This document shows, one piece after another, positions 33,665-41,813 of a stretch of 64,000 bases of DNA (its first letter is position 1; every line of letters begins with the position of its first letter). The position numbers were made by a program, and so were the translations under genes. The stretch covers positions 1 through 64,000 of the forward strand of contig JAFEGW010000014.1 of the NCBI GenBank assembly GCA_018239715.1, read 5' to 3'. The notes beneath the pieces are model-generated. The model worked only from the letters and a program-made list of their open reading frames with translations. It was not told the DNA's origin and did not search any database. This DNA comes from Verrucomicrobiota bacterium. GTDB lineage: Bacteria; Chlamydiota; Chlamydiia; Chlamydiales; Rhabdochlamydiaceae.

Positions 33665-35080
33665 ATGTTGGACTCTAAAAAATCCCGTCGTGTTTTGAGC
33701 ATTTTTGTTTTAGCCATGCTGAACGTTTCAGTCATGGCAAGCCTCCGCAATCTTCCTCTTGTCGCCGAGTACGGCCTAGGATCTGTTTTCTACTTTTTAC
33801 TGGTGGCTCTCTTATTTTTAGTGCCTTGCGCTCTCATCTCCGCTGAGCTGGCAACAGGCTGGCCCAAAACAGGAGGGATTTACATCTGGGTGAGGGAAGC
33901 ACTCGGCGACCGTTGGGGATTTTTTGCCGTTTGGGTCCAATGGGCCCATAACCTCTCCTGGTATCCTGTCATTTTATCGTTCGTAGCCACAACGCTCGCT
34001 TATGTGATCAACCCGGACCTGGGCTCCAACAAATACTATGTCCTTGCGGTGGTCCTTGTCTCCTATTGGGGAATGACCCTTCTCAATTATCTCGGCATTA
34101 AGACCTCCAGTTGGTTTTCTACCTTAGGAGTGATCATCGGCACGATCCTCCCCGGCCTCTTTATTATCACCTTGGGGATTTCCTGGATTATGGGAGGACA
34201 TCCGGCCCAAATCTCTTTTGACGTTGCCTCGATTTTTCCACGGCCTGACAACATCAACAACCTCGTCTTTTTAGCCGGCATGTTCCTGGCGTTTGCCGGT
34301 CTCGAAGTCACAGCCGCCCATGCGGGAAATGTGATCAACCCTCAAAAAAACTATCCCCGAGCGATCATTTTAGCTGCGGGGATCACTTTCCTTCTGTTCA
34401 TGCTGGGATCGCTGGCAATTGCAGTAGTCATCCCTAAAACCGAGATCAGTCTTGTCTCCGGGCTTATCGAGGCTTTCCACCGGTTTTTTAGCGTCTATAA
34501 CCTCGAATGGATCCTGCCTATCATGGCCATCCTCTTGGTCATCGGCGCCATTGCAGAAGTGAATGCTTGGATCATTGGGCCTATCAAAGGCCTTTATGCA
34601 ACATCGACCCATGGCAATCTTCCACCGTTTTTCCAAAATCAAAATAAAAAAGGGGTTCCCACTCACCTGCTTCTTTTTCAAGCGATCATCGTGACCCTCT
34701 CGGCCCTTGTTTTCCTCCAAATGCCTACAATCAGCGCCTCCTATTGGATTTTGACGGCCCTTTCTGCTCAAAGCTACTTGGTCATGTATATTTTGATGTT
34801 CATTTCTGCCATTAAGCTCCGGTACTCCAAGCCCCATGTCCCAAGGGCTTATGAAGTGCCCTACAAAATGAAAGGCATGTGGACCTTTGCCTCCATTGGC
34901 ATCCTCGCCTCTCTTTTTGCTATCTTTATGGCCTTTATTCCCCCTGCGCAGCTCCAAACCGGCAGTCTTTTCTTCTATGAAACATTCCTGATCTTAGGCC
35001 TCCTTATCATGTGCGGAATCCCTCTTATCATTTATCAGTTCCGCAAGCCTTCTTGGATGAGAAAAACAGCTGATGAGTAA
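33665..35080 (+). CDS. APC-family amino-acid permease/antiporter
   Basis: This 471-residue, 12-helix transporter belongs to the amino acid-polyamine-organocation family, close to the glutamate/GABA antiporter (GadC/XasA) branch. Features are RNLPLVAEYGLGSVFYFLLV in the first helices, the conserved AELATGWPKTGGIYIWVREA, and FLAFAGLEVTAAHAGNVINP with the family Glu in helix 6. It likely takes up or exchanges amino acids with the host. Chlamydiae encode several such carriers. ATG 33665 sits behind a hairpin that covers the Shine-Dalgarno. It overlaps rarA by 8 bp. Confidence 0.9.
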   Translation: MLDSKKSRRVLSIFVLAMLNVSVMASLRNLPLVAEYGLGSVFYFLLVALLFLVPCALISAELATGWPKTGGIYIWVREALGDRWGFFAVWVQWAHNLSWYPVILSFVATTLAYVINPDLGSNKYYVLAVVLVSYWGMTLLNYLGIKTSSWFSTLGVIIGTILPGLFIITLGISWIMGGHPAQISFDVASIFPRPDNINNLVFLAGMFLAFAGLEVTAAHAGNVINPQKNYPRAIILAAGITFLLFMLGSLAIAVVIPKTEISLVSGLIEAFHRFFSVYNLEWILPIMAILLVIGAIAEVNAWIIGPIKGLYATSTHGNLPPFFQNQNKKGVPTHLLLFQAIIVTLSALVFLQMPTISASYWILTALSAQSYLVMYILMFISAIKLRYSKPHVPRAYEVPYKMKGMWTFASIGILASLFAIFMAFIPPAQLQTGSLFFYETFLILGLLIMCGIPLIIYQFRKPSWMRKTADE

Positions 35081-36332
35081 CGCCCCTCTCGCAGAACAAC
35101 TCCGCCCTCAGAAACTCGAAGAGATCGCCGGGCAAGCTCATCTTTTGAGCGGCGATGGTTTTTTATCGCATCTAATCCGTGAGAAAAAACCTCTTTCACT
35201 GCTCCTTTGGGGACCTCCCGGTTGCGGTAAGACGACCTTGGCCCGTCTCTATGCCCAAGCCCTCGATGCCCATTTTCTTTCATTCAGCCCTCTGCTGCAT
35301 GGGATCGGCGATCTCAAAAAAGTCATCGAAGACACCCGCAAATACCCGCTCCTTAATCGCCAGATCATCCTCTTTGTGGATGAGATTCATCGCTTTAATA
35401 AAGCCCAGCAAGATGTCTTCCTCCCCTTTCTGGAAAACGGCACGGTCATCCTGATCGGCGCTACCACCGAAAATCCCTCCTTTGCGCTCAATAAAGCTCT
35501 CCTCTCGCGTCTCCGGGTCCTTCAGCTAAAGGCCCTATCCGAGCCCGAGCTGGAACAGATCCTCCTGCGCTACGAGGCTGTCAAAAAACCGCTCCAGCTT
35601 TCTTCTGAAGCTAAAGCCCTCCTTCTTCAGCTTTCTCAAGGCGATGCCCGCCATCTACTCAATATGATCGAAAATCTGCAGGCAATCACCGGCCCTATTG
35701 ATCCCGCCCGCCTCCAGCAGCTCGTCCAAAAGCGATCGGCGATTTACGACAAAGGCGATGATGGCCACTATCATCTCATTTCAGCGCTGCATAAAGCCGT
35801 CCGCGGCTCCGATCCCGATGCTTCGCTCTATTGGCTAGCCCGCATGCTCGAAGGGGGAGAATCCCCCGAATTCATCGCCCGCCGCATGGTCCGGATGGCT
35901 GTTGAAGATATTGGGCTGGCCGACCCGGAAGCCTTGCAAATGACCCTTAACGCCTGGAGAGCTTACGATCAACTAGGATCGCCCGAAGGCGAGCTTGCGC
36001 TGGCCCAAGCTGTCATCTATCTAGCTCTCGCTCCTAAAAGCAATGCTGCCTATACCGCCTTTTCTGAGGCCAAAGAGCTGGCTTCCAAAACTACCCATCT
36101 TCCCCCGCCTCCTTGGATCATCAATGCGCCTACGCAAATGATGAAAGAGTTCGGCTATGGCAAAAATTATCAATATGACCACGACCTACCTCAAGGATTT
36201 TCCGGGCAAAACTACTTTCCGGATGAACGTCACTCCTTCTATCACCCTGTTGAGAGAGGCTTTGAGCGCGAGATGAAAAAACGGCTCGATTACTTCACCA
36301 AACTGAGGAATGAACTCCATGGAAAGACCTAA
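35073..36332 (+). CDS. rarA: replication-associated AAA+ ATPase RarA/MgsA
   Basis: This 419-residue clamp-loader-like ATPase acts at stalled replication forks. Walker A is [18 protein letters not shown] (about residues 45-62), Walker B is [20 protein letters not shown], sensor 1 is [13 protein letters not shown] and the Arg finger region is LLSRLRVL. The C-terminal tetramerisation part holds [20 protein letters not shown] and [20 protein letters not shown], both typical of RarA. ATG 35073 overlaps the permease stop. Complete and of usual length. Confidence 0.96.
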   Translation: MSNAPLAEQLRPQKLEEIAGQAHLLSGDGFLSHLIREKKPLSLLLWGPPGCGKTTLARLYAQALDAHFLSFSPLLHGIGDLKKVIEDTRKYPLLNRQIILFVDEIHRFNKAQQDVFLPFLENGTVILIGATTENPSFALNKALLSRLRVLQLKALSEPELEQILLRYEAVKKPLQLSSEAKALLLQLSQGDARHLLNMIENLQAITGPIDPARLQQLVQKRSAIYDKGDDGHYHLISALHKAVRGSDPDASLYWLARMLEGGESPEFIARRMVRMAVEDIGLADPEALQMTLNAWRAYDQLGSPEGELALAQAVIYLALAPKSNAAYTAFSEAKELASKTTHLPPPPWIINAPTQMMKEFGYGKNYQYDHDLPQGFSGQNYFPDERHSFYHPVERGFEREMKKRLDYFTKLRNELHGKT

Positions 36333-36741
36333 AATCGGCGTCGGTGTCATTGTGGTTCAAAACGGGAAAACTCTCTTAGGAAAACGAAAAGGCTCCCACG
36401 GTACAAACCATTGGGCATCTCCCGGCGGCCATTTAGAATTTGGAGAAACTATCGAGCAATGCGTCGAGCGGGAGCTCCGTGAAGAAACCGGTCTTATTCC
36501 CCTGTCGCAAAAACGAGGGCCCTGGACGAATGATATCATGGGAGATAAGCACTATGTCACCCTCTGGGTCTTTGTGCAGGAGTTTGAAGGCATCCCCCAG
36601 CTCTTAGAACCTCACAAATGTGAAGGGTGGGAATGGTTCGATTGGAATGCACTGCCTCAGCCTCTCTTTGTTCCTGTTCAAAATCTGATCGAGCAACAAG
36701 GCATTGACCAACTGATGGATCCATCACAACTTACTTTTTAA
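36319..36741 (+). CDS. Nudix hydrolase
   Basis: This 140-residue protein carries a full Nudix box, G-x5-E-x7-R-E-L-x-E-E-x-G, in GGHLEFGETIEQCVERELRE then ETGL. It should cleave a nucleoside diphosphate linked to another group. The dCTP/MutT-like small size suggests house-cleaning of damaged or excess nucleotides. An ATG at 36310 is in frame, but GAGGA nine bases before ATG 36319 favours the latter. It overlaps rarA by 14 bp and may be co-translated, fitting a genome-maintenance pairing. Confidence 0.9.
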   Translation: MERPKIGVGVIVVQNGKTLLGKRKGSHGTNHWASPGGHLEFGETIEQCVERELREETGLIPLSQKRGPWTNDIMGDKHYVTLWVFVQEFEGIPQLLEPHKCEGWEWFDWNALPQPLFVPVQNLIEQQGIDQLMDPSQLTF

Positions 36742-36755
36742 AACTTCTAAAAAAA

Positions 36756-36784
36756 TTGTCTTTTAATTTTCACAACGCTATTCT
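36756..36784 (+). promoter_or_regulatory. candidate promoter of the MYND-protein gene
   Basis: TTGTCT (36756-36761) and TATTCT (36779-36784) are 17 bp apart, about 90 bp before ATG 36874. A strong Shine-Dalgarno (AAGGAAGGAGAAG) lies in the leader. Confidence 0.4.
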
Positions 36785-36873
36785 TTTAAAGCCGGAAATA
36801 GTTCAGAGAATCAAGCTTAATGGAAAATAATTGCTCGATTCTATGAACTTCCAAAAGGAAGGAGAAGTGCTTT

Positions 36874-37560
36874 ATGGCCATTATTGCTCAAAATATCCGC
36901 TATCAAATAAGCTCATATGAACAGTTTAAAAAAGAAGTCCTCGCTAAACTGGATTCCGAAAATACCCTCATAAAATACTACGCTGTGTCTATTACATTTT
37001 ACACCATCAAAGGACAGGAAAAGCAGCAATCAGATGTCTTTGGGGTTGACTACACTAACCACGTGGGAATTGCCAAGGATGATCGGGAGTTATACGAGCT
37101 ACTTAAAAAAGAATTCTCCGATACAGTTAAAGAAAAAAAACATCAAGTATCTGCTGAGCAATATCAAAGCCAAAAAGCATCCCTTCAGATATTGCAGGGG
37201 CCTTTAGAGTCACCTCAAGTGCAACAATGCTTGAGAGATTATCGTATCAACCGTCGAGGCGCCCCTTTAGAATTTTTAAAAGAAGATCTTCAAAAGATTC
37301 CCGGTGAATACCGCAAGGTGCAGGATACCAAACGGCTATGTCAAAAAATGATACAGGTCATCTATATTGACCCGCAAGAAAAAGAAATAACGGCTACCTA
37401 CCAAGAAACCTTCGAAACTAAATGCAATCAATGCAGCAAGATGGAAACAGTGGCCCACAAATTGCACATGTGCACACGATGTCATGAAGCTTTATATTGC
37501 AATAGAGAATGCCAAACGGCTCATTGGCGTGCACACAAACTGGTCTGCTTGAAACCGTAA
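36874..37560 (+). CDS. MYND zinc-finger protein, candidate effector
   Basis: This 228-residue protein has a soluble N-terminal part and a C-terminal MYND zinc finger. The ligands follow the eukaryotic pattern: Cys184-x2-Cys187, Cys200-x2-Cys203, Tyr208-Cys209-x3-Cys213-Gln, His217-Trp218, His221 and Cys225. The last stretch, YCNRECQTAHWRAHKLVC, is almost textbook. MYND fingers bind proline-rich peptides and occur widely in eukaryotes, rarely in bacteria. Recent transfer from a host, or a role inside the host, is inferred. The N-terminal 180 residues match no family I recognise. Strong Shine-Dalgarno and promoter support expression. No signal peptide. Confidence 0.78.
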   Translation: MAIIAQNIRYQISSYEQFKKEVLAKLDSENTLIKYYAVSITFYTIKGQEKQQSDVFGVDYTNHVGIAKDDRELYELLKKEFSDTVKEKKHQVSAEQYQSQKASLQILQGPLESPQVQQCLRDYRINRRGAPLEFLKEDLQKIPGEYRKVQDTKRLCQKMIQVIYIDPQEKEITATYQETFETKCNQCSKMETVAHKLHMCTRCHEALYCNRECQTAHWRAHKLVCLKP

Positions 37561-37832
37561 AAGAAGACCTCCCTACCTGCTGGGACAAATTCGAAACACT
37601 ATTATAGAACGTCGACAGCGAAGTAGGGAGGAGAGAAATTGTCTTTACTCAAGCCTGTAGGATTATAGTCTGTTAATGAGACAGATCTATCGTCTACCCT
37701 CTTTTAGAGGTTATGGTTCCTTGAGTGAGCATCGACTAACACAAAGTGTAGTCTGATATTCGACAACTTCTTTAAAGCTCGCCCTTATTTTTAGAATAGT
37801 ATAATTCTATTAATAAGTCAAATAAATTTATA
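37561..37832. other. 272-bp gap with several inverted repeats, no gene
   Basis: No frame is convincing here. On the plus strand CCTCCCTAC (37568-37576) can pair with GTAGGGAGG (37623-37631), and ACTCAAG (37647-37653) with CTTGAGT (37720-37726). Between the latter two arms, small hairpins form from TCTG/CAGA and CCTC/GAGG. It could be a transcribed structured RNA or just the 3' end of the MYND mRNA. No tRNA, 6S or SRP signature was recognised. Confidence 0.3.
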
Positions 37833-38468
37833 CTATTTTGAAACTAAATGATAATAAACTTCGCCTGTCCCCCAAGAAAAAGAAACAGGAAACTGATCCT
37901 TCAGTTCAAAGCCCTCTAAAGGATAACTGACGGTGATGATTTTAGCCCCCTCTGGGAGAACTTTTAGCTTCTCAGTCAGCTCACGGACAAACTCCTCCGA
38001 AAAGATCGTTCCGTAAAAGAAAACAAAGGTGGCCTGGCTAAAGTCGTAATTTCTGAGATCCTCGCAAAGAAAAGAGGCATTCTCTACTGAGTATTGCTCT
38101 TTTAACCGCGAGGCCTGATCGATAAAATCTCTCATCTTATCGATCCCATGGACCTGGCATCCATAATGATGGGCTAAAAAGAACACGCCCCGCCCCCGGC
38201 CGCAGCCTAAATCGACCATCTTGTCTTCGGGCTTCAGGCCGCACCGGTCCGCGATCTGCTTTAAAGAGCAGAGAGGAGTTTCTCCATAAGGGAATGCCTC
38301 TTTCAGACGGAAGGGATTAGGGCCCTGGAGAAGAGCCTGGTCTAAAGCTTGGAACTTACGATCATGATAGAACAGCTTGCGGACACGCCGCTGCTGCAGC
38401 CCTTCATAAACCTTCACAGCAACATGCAGATATAAAAGCTCAAAAGCTTCAACGATTTTACCTAACAA
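37833..38468 (-). CDS. class I SAM-dependent methyltransferase
   Basis: This 211-residue protein carries the SAM-binding motif I, DKMVDLGCGRGRGVFFLA (about residues 80-97), with the acidic end of strand 2 in VHGIDKM and motif II near FLCEDLRNYDFSQATFVFFYG. The layout, including the G-x-G-x-G loop after a short helical lid, resembles histone-lysine (Dot1-like) or small-molecule methyltransferases. Substrate unknown. The start is TTG 38468, 3 bp downstream of the preceding stop. Co-transcribed with the small membrane protein and pfp genes upstream. Confidence 0.82.
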   Translation of the reverse strand: MLGKIVEAFELLYLHVAVKVYEGLQQRRVRKLFYHDRKFQALDQALLQGPNPFRLKEAFPYGETPLCSLKQIADRCGLKPEDKMVDLGCGRGRGVFFLAHHYGCQVHGIDKMRDFIDQASRLKEQYSVENASFLCEDLRNYDFSQATFVFFYGTIFSEEFVRELTEKLKVLPEGAKIITVSYPLEGFELKDQFPVSFSWGTGEVYYHLVSK

Positions 38469-38471
38469 AAT

Positions 38472-38765
38472 TTAAGCTTTGTTAGATTTAAGAGTAAAGT
38501 AGACAGCTGCCACCAAAGAGCTTAGTGTAGCGACAGCTCCTATAACCCCTGCAGCTAAAAAAGCCTTATTGGCAAGAGTTCGTTTTTTTCCAGTCTGTTC
38601 TGTCGCTTGTATCCCGAGACCACAGCATGTTGTCACCACTGCGGTTATCATTGCAGCTTTCAGAAAAAATTTTGGCATCCTGAAAAGCTCATTTATTCTT
38701 GCTTGTTCTTGCTGCCATGCTTGATCAAAGTTTGGACGAAGAAGAACAGGTCGTGTCGTTGCCAT
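38472..38765 (-). CDS. small two-helix membrane protein, Inc-like
   Basis: This 97-residue protein has two hydrophobic segments, FLKAAMITAVVTTCCGLGI (about 34-52) and AFLAAGVIGAVATLSSLVAAV (about 68-88), joined by a short basic loop. The N-terminal 33 residues are soluble. Size and bilobed profile fit chlamydial inclusion-membrane or small inner-membrane proteins; no motif allows a better call. ATG 38765 follows AAGGAG. It lies 11 bp after the pfp stop and 3 bp before the methyltransferase start. Confidence 0.65.
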   Translation of the reverse strand: MATTRPVLLRPNFDQAWQQEQARINELFRMPKFFLKAAMITAVVTTCCGLGIQATEQTGKKRTLANKAFLAAGVIGAVATLSSLVAAVYFTLKSNKA

Positions 38766-38776
38766 CGTGGGCTCCT

Positions 38777-40288
38777 TTAGTTTTGAAGAATAAGAGGAAT
38801 GGAATCGGCCAGTGCCGGCTCTCCGAAAAATTGAATAGGCCCTGGATACTGGTAATCATCGTGAAGCGCCCAATGCTCCGCATGCTCCTGTAAGTCGCGA
38901 TAGGGTTTGCCTTTAAGATCGACATAGGCTTTAGCAATGACAGGCTTTGCCTTGACTTCTAACAGAGAAGCCAAAGGAACACCTCCAATACCCCACGCTG
39001 AGACAGGGCCGGACAGACCTTCGACAAAGGCCATATAGGAAGTATAACCTTGAGCCACGAGCAACGCTGCCGCTTGACCGAGCGCATAGCAATAATGAGC
39101 ATCGAAATTCGTCGGAAGCCCTGATCTTCCTTCATAGCCTAAGAAATGGGAAAGGGCATTGAATTTTCCTTGAAAACTTCTCTTGTGGAGTTCCTTCATC
39201 ACTGCATTGATCAAGACTTTTTCGGTTTCAATCGCGGAAACATTAATGTTCCCATGAGGATCTTTTTCTAACGAAAGCTGTTGTTGAACTCTCACCGGTA
39301 AAGAGTCCCAGACGGCCTGGCTCGCAGGAGAAAGCTTTTTAGCATTCAAGTCAGTAATTAATGTTGCCATTTCTGGCATGTGCTCAATGAGCCCTTCCGG
39401 GATCAAAATCACGCCGTAGTCTTTTTTCTCTGCGCACCTTTGTTGGATGAGATCGCAGATCTTTTTCGTGATCTGCGCGAGTGTAAGCCGCTCTTCCGAA
39501 ATGAGCGTTAAATTCGGATGGGTCTTTAAGGCACATTCCAAAGCAATGTGCGAGGCCGATCTGCCCATGAGCTTGATGAAATGGTAGTATTTCTTCGAAG
39601 AAAGCGCATCGCGGGCAATATTGCCAATTAGTTCGGAGTAGATCTTGGTCGCCGTATCAAACCCAAATGGGATCTCGACGTGGTCATTTTGCAGATCTCC
39701 GTCGATGGTTTTAGGCACCCCGATCACCCGTGTTTTGCAGGAATGCTGAAGAAAGTACTCTGCAATAAAGGCTGCATTGGTATTCGAGTCGTCCCCGCCA
39801 ATCACCACTATGCCGTCTAGAGCAAGATCCTGCGCGGTCTTGAGGGTTGCCTTGAGCTGCTCCTCGGTTTCCACTTTAACGCGCCCAGAACCCAGGAGAT
39901 CAAATCCACCCTGATTGCGGTAGGGAGCGAGATTCTCAGCAGTCAGTTCGCTAGTTTTTTTAGCAATGATCCCGCCGGGACCATCTAAGAATCCGAAAAG
40001 CTGGCTTTGTGGATTCAAAGCTTTCAAGGCATCAAAGAGCCCTGTTAAGACATTATGCCCTCCCGGAGCTTGACCTCCGGAAAAAACTGCGCCGATTTTT
40101 AATGCAGGAAAAGTCTGTGCAGCCCCTTTTTTCCCTATCACGAGAGGTTGGTTGGAGATTTGAGGGAAAAGTTTTTGGATCTCAGCTTGGACAGCAGGCG
40201 TTTCTTTTTTCTCGAAACAAATCGTAGAAAGTGGGCTTAAAATCTGAGGGATGGAAGGTTGGTATTTTTGACGGAGCTGACTTAACAT
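38777..40288 (-). CDS. pfp: diphosphate-fructose-6-phosphate 1-phosphotransferase (PPi-PFK)
   Basis: This 503-residue enzyme phosphorylates fructose-6-phosphate with PPi rather than ATP and is reversible. Motifs seen are GAVFSGGQAPGGHNVLTG, GVVIGGDDSNTNAAFIAE (the GGDD that marks PPi use), VIGVPKTIDGDLQ (catalytic Asp) and LMGRSASHIALECAL. Length is in the long-form class. Chlamydiae are known to carry PPi-type enzymes in place of ATP-PFK. Its ATG overlaps the serine dehydratase stop by 7 bp, so the two genes share a transcript. Confidence 0.95.
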   Translation of the reverse strand: MLSQLRQKYQPSIPQILSPLSTICFEKKETPAVQAEIQKLFPQISNQPLVIGKKGAAQTFPALKIGAVFSGGQAPGGHNVLTGLFDALKALNPQSQLFGFLDGPGGIIAKKTSELTAENLAPYRNQGGFDLLGSGRVKVETEEQLKATLKTAQDLALDGIVVIGGDDSNTNAAFIAEYFLQHSCKTRVIGVPKTIDGDLQNDHVEIPFGFDTATKIYSELIGNIARDALSSKKYYHFIKLMGRSASHIALECALKTHPNLTLISEERLTLAQITKKICDLIQQRCAEKKDYGVILIPEGLIEHMPEMATLITDLNAKKLSPASQAVWDSLPVRVQQQLSLEKDPHGNINVSAIETEKVLINAVMKELHKRSFQGKFNALSHFLGYEGRSGLPTNFDAHYCYALGQAAALLVAQGYTSYMAFVEGLSGPVSAWGIGGVPLASLLEVKAKPVIAKAYVDLKGKPYRDLQEHAEHWALHDDYQYPGPIQFFGEPALADSIPLILQN

Positions 40289-41664
40289 TCAGGGACACTC
40301 ACCGGCACATGGGAAGCAAGGCCTGCTTCCGAGGTCTCTTTGTAGGTGCTCTTCATATCTTCCCCTGTCTGCTTCATGGCTAAGACGACTTGATCAAAAG
40401 AGACCCTGTGCGTTCCATCGCCGCGGAGTGCGAGTTTAGAGGCATTGATTGCTTTGATCGATCCCATGGTATTTCTTTCAATGCACGGAATCTGCACCAG
40501 GCCTGCGATCGGGTCGCAGGTGAGGCCGAGATTGTGCTCCATGCCGATCTCAGCGGCGTTTTCAATCTGCTCATTCGTTCCACCAAGAGCCGCGGTGAGT
40601 CCTGCGGCCGCCATCGAGCAAGCCACGCCAATTTCGCCCTGACAACCCATCTCGGCTGCAGAAATCGAAGCTCCAATTTTGAAAAGAATGCCAAAGGCTG
40701 TTGAAGTCAGGAAAAATCGGATTATTCCCTCTTCGGTGGGACTCGGGCAGAAATGGAGATAATAATGAAGAACGGCGGGAATAACCCCTGCTGCGCCATT
40801 GGTAGGCGCTGTGACTACGCGTCCTCCCGCTGCGTTTTCTTCATTCACAGCAAGAGCAAACAAGCTGACCCAGTCCATAAACTCGGTCGGATCGTCGAGA
40901 TCAGGCTTATGCATCAGCTGAGAGTAGATTTCAGGAGCTCGCCGTTTCACATCAAGACCACCCGGAAGAACGCCTTCCTGATGGAAGCCTCTCTCCACAC
41001 AATCTTGCATCACTTGCCAAATGCGCAAAATGCCTTGACGCACTTGCAGTTCATCTCGCAGAGCTTTTTCGTTTTCCATGACCACGTCATAGATCATCAT
41101 GCCATTATCGCGGCAATGGGTCAAAAGCTCCTCGCACGTCGAGAACGGAAAAGGCATTAAGTCGACAGTGTCATTAGCGCCGGAGTGCTTGGCATGTTCA
41201 TGCGCTACCACAAATCCCCCGCCGACCGAATAATAGAGCTCATTGATGAGCTCATTTTTGACTTTGTCATAGGCTCTAAAACGCATGGCATTCGAATGGT
41301 AAGGGAGGCGTTTGCCTTTATTGAAGATCAAATGAAAGGCAGGATCGAATTCAATGAGATGGCTACCCATCAAGAAAAGAGTCTTTTCATTCTGAATGCG
41401 GGCGACTCTGTTATCGACCACATCGGGATTGGTATCTTCGGGAGTTTCGCCTTCGAGCCCCAGGAGGATGGCTTTGTCAGTCCCATGGCCTACACCTGTC
41501 ATTGCCAGAGAGCCGTAGAGATCGACATGGATCGTATCGATTTTATCGAGCCCGATTTGATCTTTGAGCCTAGCAGCAAACATTTTAGCGGCCCGCATCG
41601 GACCAACGGTATGAGAACTGGAAGGACCAATTCCGATAGAGAAAAGTTGAAAAAGACTAACCAT
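40282..41664 (-). CDS. sdaA: L-serine dehydratase (iron-sulfur, single chain)
   Basis: This 460-residue enzyme converts L-serine to pyruvate and ammonia using a [4Fe-4S] cluster. The opening [20 protein letters not shown] is the beta-domain serine-binding motif. The alpha domain has [33 protein letters not shown] and the final [15 protein letters not shown]. Both halves are in one chain, as in E. coli SdaA. A -35/-10 pair on the minus strand (TTGAAA-17-TAAAAA, 41691-41719) may drive it. It feeds pyruvate to central metabolism along with PPi-PFK encoded just downstream. Confidence 0.95.
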   Translation of the reverse strand: MVSLFQLFSIGIGPSSSHTVGPMRAAKMFAARLKDQIGLDKIDTIHVDLYGSLAMTGVGHGTDKAILLGLEGETPEDTNPDVVDNRVARIQNEKTLFLMGSHLIEFDPAFHLIFNKGKRLPYHSNAMRFRAYDKVKNELINELYYSVGGGFVVAHEHAKHSGANDTVDLMPFPFSTCEELLTHCRDNGMMIYDVVMENEKALRDELQVRQGILRIWQVMQDCVERGFHQEGVLPGGLDVKRRAPEIYSQLMHKPDLDDPTEFMDWVSLFALAVNEENAAGGRVVTAPTNGAAGVIPAVLHYYLHFCPSPTEEGIIRFFLTSTAFGILFKIGASISAAEMGCQGEIGVACSMAAAGLTAALGGTNEQIENAAEIGMEHNLGLTCDPIAGLVQIPCIERNTMGSIKAINASKLALRGDGTHRVSFDQVVLAMKQTGEDMKSTYKETSEAGLASHVPVSVPEC

Positions 41665-41775
41665 GTTTTGACACCTATTAACTAGTCTAATTTTTAGGGA
41701 TGGAGCAATTAGTTTTCAAGAATTAAAGATTTTATTAATTTTCAAGAAGTGAGCACCCTCTAAGAGGTAAAAAAT

Positions 41776-41804
41776 CTGTACAATTCAACCGGGATTCGTA
41801 TAAA
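41776..41804 (+). promoter_or_regulatory. pyrG promoter
   Basis: CTGTAC (41776-41781) and TATAAA (41799-41804) are 17 bp apart, only 9 bp before the ATG at 41814, so the mRNA would be nearly leaderless. The same ATTCGTATAAAAT string is found upstream of rpmG (51038-51049). Confidence 0.45.
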
Positions 41805-41813
41805 ATCCGCACC

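Noticed and set aside
34370-34957. 195-codon minus-strand frame inside the permease
   Set aside because: Opposite a clear 12-helix transporter. The reading is highly charged, as expected from the complement of hydrophobic codons.
37561-37832. 6S or SRP RNA in the structured gap
   Set aside because: A short GTGAGCAT resemblance to 6S was seen, but the closing stem and central bubble do not fit, and no SRP GGAAGCA motif was found.
40753-41685. Two long plus-strand frames opposite the serine dehydratase gene
   Set aside because: The minus-strand protein has intact family motifs across the same span; the opposite frames are Cys/His-rich by composition only.
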